A stretch of DNA of 64,000 bases from an uncultured Eubacteriales bacterium (GTDB lineage Bacteria; Bacillota; Clostridia; Christensenellales; CAG-138). The notes beneath the pieces were generated by a model. The model made no database searches and was not told the origin of the DNA. It worked only from the letters and a program-made list of their open reading frames with translations. Position numbers and translations under genes: made by a program. The stretch's first letter is position 1. The number at the start of each line of letters is the position of its first letter. Shown here piece after piece: positions 60,667-64,000 of this stretch. The DNA lies in NCBI GenBank assembly GCA_902801845.1, contig CADCJW010000007.1:1-64000 (forward strand). The letters run 5' to 3'.

Positions 60667-60695
60667 AGTATACTCCAAAAAACACTGTATTTCAA
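60667..60695 (-). promoter_or_regulatory. promoter of the stalk-protein gene
   Basis: Minus-strand TTGAAA (60690-60695) and TATACT (60667-60672) are 17 bases apart, 41 bases before the start codon. Confidence 0.75.
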
Positions 60696-60725
60696 CCTGT
60701 TCGCGAAACCGAAGGGCTCGGGCGC

Positions 60726-60754
60726 TTGTCATTCTTCACCGCTTGTGATAGGAT
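60726..60754 (+). promoter_or_regulatory. promoter of the small protein/exonuclease pair
   Basis: TTGTCA (60726-60731), 17 bases ending TGA, and TAGGAT (60749-60754). Confidence 0.6.
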
Positions 60755-60782
60755 ATCCTATATATTTTTCACGGAGGCGTCT

Positions 60783-61010
60783 ATGCTCTTTTCCCGGTTG
60801 AATCGAAAGAAGGCCCCGGCGGAGGCCTATGACAGGGCGCGGCTGGAGCCGGTGATCCGCAGCAGCATCTGCACCGGCGAAAAGGTGGCCGGGTTCCGGG
60901 AGAAGGAGACGGGCCGGTTTCGGGAGGTGTCCCTGCTCCGATCCCCGGCGGATCTGGACGCGTTCAAGCAAAAGTACGGCATCACGGACGAGATACCGAC
61001 CATCTATTAG
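60783..61010 (+). CDS. small hypothetical protein
   Basis: This 75-residue basic protein, beginning MLFSRLNRKKAPAEAYD and ending KYGITDEIPTIY, has no recognised family, no signal sequence and no membrane helix. GGAGG lies six bases before the ATG, codon use fits the neighbours, and a promoter precedes it, so it is probably real. The exonuclease gene follows 19 bases later and may be cotranscribed. Confidence 0.65.
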   Translation: MLFSRLNRKKAPAEAYDRARLEPVIRSSICTGEKVAGFREKETGRFREVSLLRSPADLDAFKQKYGITDEIPTIY

Positions 61011-61029
61011 AAAAGGAAGGGAGCTGCCG

Positions 61030-61560
61030 GTGAGGTACATCGCCTTCGACGTGGAAACGCCGAATCGATTCAACAGCCGCATGAGCGCCATCGGTATCTC
61101 GGTGGTGGAGGACGGGCAGATCACGGGATCCTTCTATTCCCTGGTGGACCCGGAGCAGCCCTTCGACTGGTTCAACACCCAGCTCACGGGCATCGACAGC
61201 CGGGCGGTCCGGGGTGCGCCCACTTTCCCCGCGCTGTGGGAAAGGATCGAGCCCATCATGAGCTCCGGCCTACTGGTGGCCCACAACGCCGGCTTCGACA
61301 TGGGCGTGCTGAAAAAATGCCTCCACGATTACGGCATCCTCTGGCGGCCCCAGGTACCGGGGCTGTGCACGGTGCGCATGGGGCGGCGGCTCCTGCCGGG
61401 GATCAGCCACCGGCTCAACGACATGTGCGCCTATTACGGCATCGACCTTGCCCACCACCGGGCCGACAGCGACAGCCGAGCCTGCGCCCTGATCCTGCTG
61501 CGGTATCTGAACGCCGGGGCGGAGCCGAAGCGGTTCATTCGGACGTACACCATGGAATAG
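61030..61560 (+). CDS. DnaQ-family 3'-5' exonuclease
   Basis: This 176-residue DEDD exonuclease domain has ExoI FDVETPN (Asp/Glu), ExoII VAHNAGFDMGVL and ExoIII HHRADSDSRAC (His/Asp, DEDDh type). It resembles the PolC/epsilon proofreading domain but stands alone. The start is GTG 61030, eight bases after a GGAAGGGA site. A hairpin terminator follows. It could act in DNA repair or RNA turnover. Confidence 0.9.
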   Translation: MRYIAFDVETPNRFNSRMSAIGISVVEDGQITGSFYSLVDPEQPFDWFNTQLTGIDSRAVRGAPTFPALWERIEPIMSSGLLVAHNAGFDMGVLKKCLHDYGILWRPQVPGLCTVRMGRRLLPGISHRLNDMCAYYGIDLAHHRADSDSRACALILLRYLNAGAEPKRFIRTYTME

Positions 61561-61561
61561 A

Positions 61562-61581
61562 GGAGCGAGTGCTCCTTTTTT
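61562..61581 (+). terminator. terminator of the exonuclease gene
   Basis: GGAGC (61562-61566) pairs with GCTCC (61571-61575) around GAGT and is followed by six Ts. Confidence 0.85.
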
Positions 61582-61626
61582 CGTGGGTCGATCCGCCTGG
61601 AAAATCCATTTTCAGGCAAAATCCGG

Positions 61627-61655
61627 TTGCGCCGGGGAAAGTTGTGTGCTATCCT
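61627..61655 (+). promoter_or_regulatory. promoter of the PIG-L/NAGPA gene
   Basis: TTGCGC (61627-61632), 17 bases ending TGC, and TATCCT (61650-61655). The start codon is only 9 bases downstream of the -10, so the leader would be extremely short. Confidence 0.6.
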
Positions 61656-61663
61656 GATTCCGT

Positions 61664-64000
61664 ATGAAACGGATCGTGAAAAAAGCTGCTATCTGTCTTT
61701 TGTTGGCCCTGCTTCTGTTGCCCTGGCCTGTTATCGGCACCGCCCAGGCGGAGAGCTACGGGGAGATCACCGCTGCCTGCACCTATATCCTGCCGGAGAA
61801 GGTGCCGGCGGAGCGCCTTACGGATGAAAGCTGGCTGAGCCGGCTCACCGTCCGCCCCCGGGCGGAGATCCGGGTGGGGCTGCCTGCCTGCAGCCATCCC
61901 TCCCTGTACGTGACCTGGTTCGTTCGGCCCCGGCAGGTGAAGCTGGAACAGCTGGATGAAAAAGGCAAGTCCATCCGGACGGACGAAATCGTCCCCGGCA
62001 GCCCCTTCGAGCGGTATGAGCTGGACGCCGCCTGCCGCCAGGCGATCCTTTCGTCCACAGAGGCCTGGACCATCAGCACCCTCCGGGTGTTCGACGGCGA
62101 GCTTCCCGAGGATCTGCCCTATTTCGGCGCGCCCATGGAGCAGGCGGACCTGCTGATCGTCATGGGTCAGCCCCAGGCCCTCTTTGAGGAGCTGGGGGGG
62201 TTAGCATCCCTGTACATGGGCCAATACCAGGTCAAGACCGCCTTTTGCTTTTTGAACGAGGACAACGCCGTCCTCCAGGCCACCGCCGGGGATCCCCGGC
62301 CCCTGGGGGAGGCGTTGAGCGCCCTCTGGTCCATGGGCTACAAGGAGGCTCCCTTCCTGGGCGGGTTCCTGGATCACGATTTCAATGAGTTGGAGGACGT
62401 GCAAAAGGCCTGGACCCCGAAGGCTCTGGAAGCTTATCTGGTGGGGCTGATCCGGACCCTGCGGCCCAAGGTGGTGGTCTGCGCCGCCGGCGGCGAGGAG
62501 GACCAGCGCAGCGCCTTTGTCGCCGGGCAGATCGAAGCTGCCGTAGGTTCCGCCGCGGACGGGGGCAAGTTCGCCGAGGCAGGCAAGGCCCACAAGGTCC
62601 AAAAGCTCTATCTCTCCGATCCCGAGGGGAAGACCTTGGTCTCCTATGATGACGTATATGCGTCCGCCGTGGCCGCCTATCGCCATGTGGCCTCCCGCCA
62701 GTTCTACAAGTTCACCCTGCCCCGGGAGGGCCGCTTCACCCTGGCCCATTCCAGCGTGGGACAGGACAAGAAAAAGAACGATCTTCTGGAAAACGTAAAG
62801 ACCAAGACCCTGCTTTCCTATGTGACGCCGACGCCCGTGCCTACGGCTACGCCCACGCCCAGCCCGACGCCCACACCTACGCCGACCCCCACCCCGACGC
62901 CCACGCCCACGCCCACGCCGACGCCCACGCCCACACCGACCCCCACCCCGGTGCCCACGCCTACGCCTACTCCAACCCTGACGGAACAGGTAGCCCGGCT
63001 GCCTCAAAAGCAGTGGCTGGAACGGGGCATGCTGGGCTTAGTGGGGCTTGCGGTGCTGGTGGCGGTGCTCGTCCTGATCCGCCGCGCCAGGGGCAAGGGC
63101 GGAAGGATCGCCTTCGGGCTGATCGTGATGATCCTGCTGGCGCTGCTGGCCGGGGCCGGGTTCTGGTATCTGCATTACGTGGCCGTGATCCCGCCGGAGC
63201 CTGTGGTGGAGGTGACGCCCACCCCCTCGGCGACGCCCACGCCCACGCCGGAGCCCACGGTGGCGCCCACGGCGACCCCGTCGCCCACGCCCACGGTGGA
63301 GCCCACCCCCACGCCGACGCCCACCCCCACCCCCACGCCGGATCCCTATCCCTTCCTTTCCTACGGTGAGCCGGAAAAGGTGGAAACCTTCGACAACGAG
63401 GGCGGCAAGTGGGTCTATCGGTCCGATATCCTGAGCGTGGATATCCGTCGGGAGCGCATTGAGCTCACCGAGGGTCGGGAGCAGGGCCAACCCATCACCT
63501 ACTTCGTGGCCCACGTATACACCCGGGATTTCGACAGCTTCTATCCCACCTTCGCCACCAACCGGAAGAACGGCATGGCCCGCTGCTGGCCCCAGGACAT
63601 GGCTCTTCGGTATAAGAGCGTGCTCTGGTTCACCGGCGACAACCTGATCCAGGCCGAGGCCAACGCCAAAGGGGCCCTCATCCGGGACGGCAGGGTATTC
63701 AGCAAGGCCAAAGCCTCCAACTGCATGGCCTATTACGCGGACACCATGACCTTCAAGGTCATCGACCGCAAGACCATGGACGCCCTCACCATCTGGGAGA
63801 GCGGCGCCCAGGACGTGTTCTCCTTCCCCCGGGGGTCCGACCTCATCATGGAGGGACAGATCTCCTCCGGCGCCACCAACACCACCCAGCGGAACCCCCG
63901 CTGCGCCGTGGGCATGGTGACCCCGGGCCACTTCGTGGTGGTGGTGGCGGACGGCCGCCAGCCGGGGTACAGCGTGGGCTTCCGGCTCCTGGAGCTGGCG
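61664..64000 (+). CDS. PIG-L-like/NAGPA fusion membrane protein, 3'-truncated by window end
   Basis: At least 779 residues, still open at the window end. The order is: signal peptide (1-28); a beta domain; a PIG-L deacetylase-like domain (about 140-370); a Thr-Pro stalk (about 386-440); two membrane helices (about 450-505); a second Thr-Pro stalk (to about 560); and a NAGPA phosphodiester-glycosidase domain with [13 protein letters not shown] and [16 protein letters not shown]. In the PIG-L part the HPDDE-like metal motif reads MGQPQA and the second His site reads GGEEDQRSA, so it is probably inactive. NAGPA domains cleave sugar-phosphodiester bonds in envelope polymers. Confidence 0.85.
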   Translation, partial: MKRIVKKAAICLLLALLLLPWPVIGTAQAESYGEITAACTYILPEKVPAERLTDESWLSRLTVRPRAEIRVGLPACSHPSLYVTWFVRPRQVKLEQLDEKGKSIRTDEIVPGSPFERYELDAACRQAILSSTEAWTISTLRVFDGELPEDLPYFGAPMEQADLLIVMGQPQALFEELGGLASLYMGQYQVKTAFCFLNEDNAVLQATAGDPRPLGEALSALWSMGYKEAPFLGGFLDHDFNELEDVQKAWTPKALEAYLVGLIRTLRPKVVVCAAGGEEDQRSAFVAGQIEAAVGSAADGGKFAEAGKAHKVQKLYLSDPEGKTLVSYDDVYASAVAAYRHVASRQFYKFTLPREGRFTLAHSSVGQDKKKNDLLENVKTKTLLSYVTPTPVPTATPTPSPTPTPTPTPTPTPTPTPTPTPTPTPTPTPVPTPTPTPTLTEQVARLPQKQWLERGMLGLVGLAVLVAVLVLIRRARGKGGRIAFGLIVMILLALLAGAGFWYLHYVAVIPPEPVVEVTPTPSATPTPTPEPTVAPTATPSPTPTVEPTPTPTPTPTPTPDPYPFLSYGEPEKVETFDNEGGKWVYRSDILSVDIRRERIELTEGREQGQPITYFVAHVYTRDFDSFYPTFATNRKNGMARCWPQDMALRYKSVLWFTGDNLIQAEANAKGALIRDGRVFSKAKASNCMAYYADTMTFKVIDRKTMDALTIWESGAQDVFSFPRGSDLIMEGQISSGATNTTQRNPRCAVGMVTPGHFVVVVADGRQPGYSVGFRLLELA
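62829..62975 (+). repeat. Thr-Pro-coding hexanucleotide repeats
   Basis: This stretch is dominated by ACGCCC/ACCCCC-type hexamers encoding (Thr-Pro)n in the stalk of the last gene. A second stretch lies at about 63215-63345. It is a protein-coding low-complexity repeat, prone to length change, not an RNA or CRISPR array. Confidence 0.85.

Noticed and set aside
62829..63345. Tandem short repeats suggesting a satellite or CRISPR
   Set aside because: They are hexamers coding for Thr-Pro stalks inside an open gene.

Overview
The window is about 64 kb of a GC-rich (roughly 60%) chromosome from an anaerobic, endospore-lineage Firmicute. The evidence is an intact spo0A, strong AGGAGG ribosome sites, glycine cleavage with a split GcvPA/GcvPB, ferredoxin-linked 2-oxoacid oxidation, a biotin-type decarboxylase subunit, and Clostridia-style Thr-Pro-rich surface proteins. 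An uncultured gut-type Clostridia (Oscillospirales or Christensenellales grade) fits, but the sequence does not fix the genus. Extended -10 promoters (TGnTAnnnT) recur throughout.

Layout. 1-7.5 kb: the 3' end of tuf, then a tandem glycine riboswitch controlling gcvT-gcvH-gcvPA-gcvPB-lplA-lpdA, a full glycine cleavage operon with its own lipoate ligase. 7.5-15 kb (minus strand): an AfuABC/FbpABC-type ABC importer with a HAD phosphatase, then uvrB and a small Dabb protein. 15-19 kb: spo0A, an unusual 650-bp intergenic region (composite repeat, DnaA-box cluster, promoter with a Spo0A box), a membrane glycosyltransferase-like protein and a LysR regulator. 19-24.5 kb: korDABC, a stand-alone B12 domain, methylmalonyl-CoA epimerase and mmdA; together these suggest 2-oxoglutarate to succinyl-CoA to propionyl-CoA. 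24.5-29.5 kb: an attenuator-controlled glycerol operon (glpK, a GlpA-like and a GlpB-like flavoprotein, a DUF1667 protein). 29.5-33.5 kb (minus): a nucleoside phosphorylase, holA, rpsF-ssb-rpsR and a PAP2 phosphatase.

33.6-41 kb: small membrane and helical proteins, an ECF sigma factor fused in frame to a second domain, a more AT-rich large membrane protein, and an Lrp/aminotransferase/lyxose-isomerase-like operon. 41-47.3 kb: a lipoprotein, a six-SH3b secreted protein, tRNA-Glu followed by two tRNA-tailed repeats, a glycosyltransferase, and an AT-rich islet that splits a repeat. 47.3-55 kb (minus): a housekeeping operon (Mn-pyrophosphatase, nucleoside kinase, DUF1461, tsaD, GNAT, Nudix) and a cysteine desulfidase-like gene. 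55-64 kb: copZ-copA, an SDR, two large Thr-Pro-rich surface proteins and a small exonuclease. The last gene, a PIG-L-like/NAGPA fusion, runs off the window.

The most unusual things seen are: a dispersed three-hairpin repeat with covarying arms (four full copies plus one split copy); a DnaA-box cluster next to spo0A far from any dnaA; tRNA-Glu 3'-end-tailed repeats each followed by a terminator; the sigma fusion with an internal ribosome site; and a PIG-L-like domain lacking its metal motif fused to a NAGPA domain.
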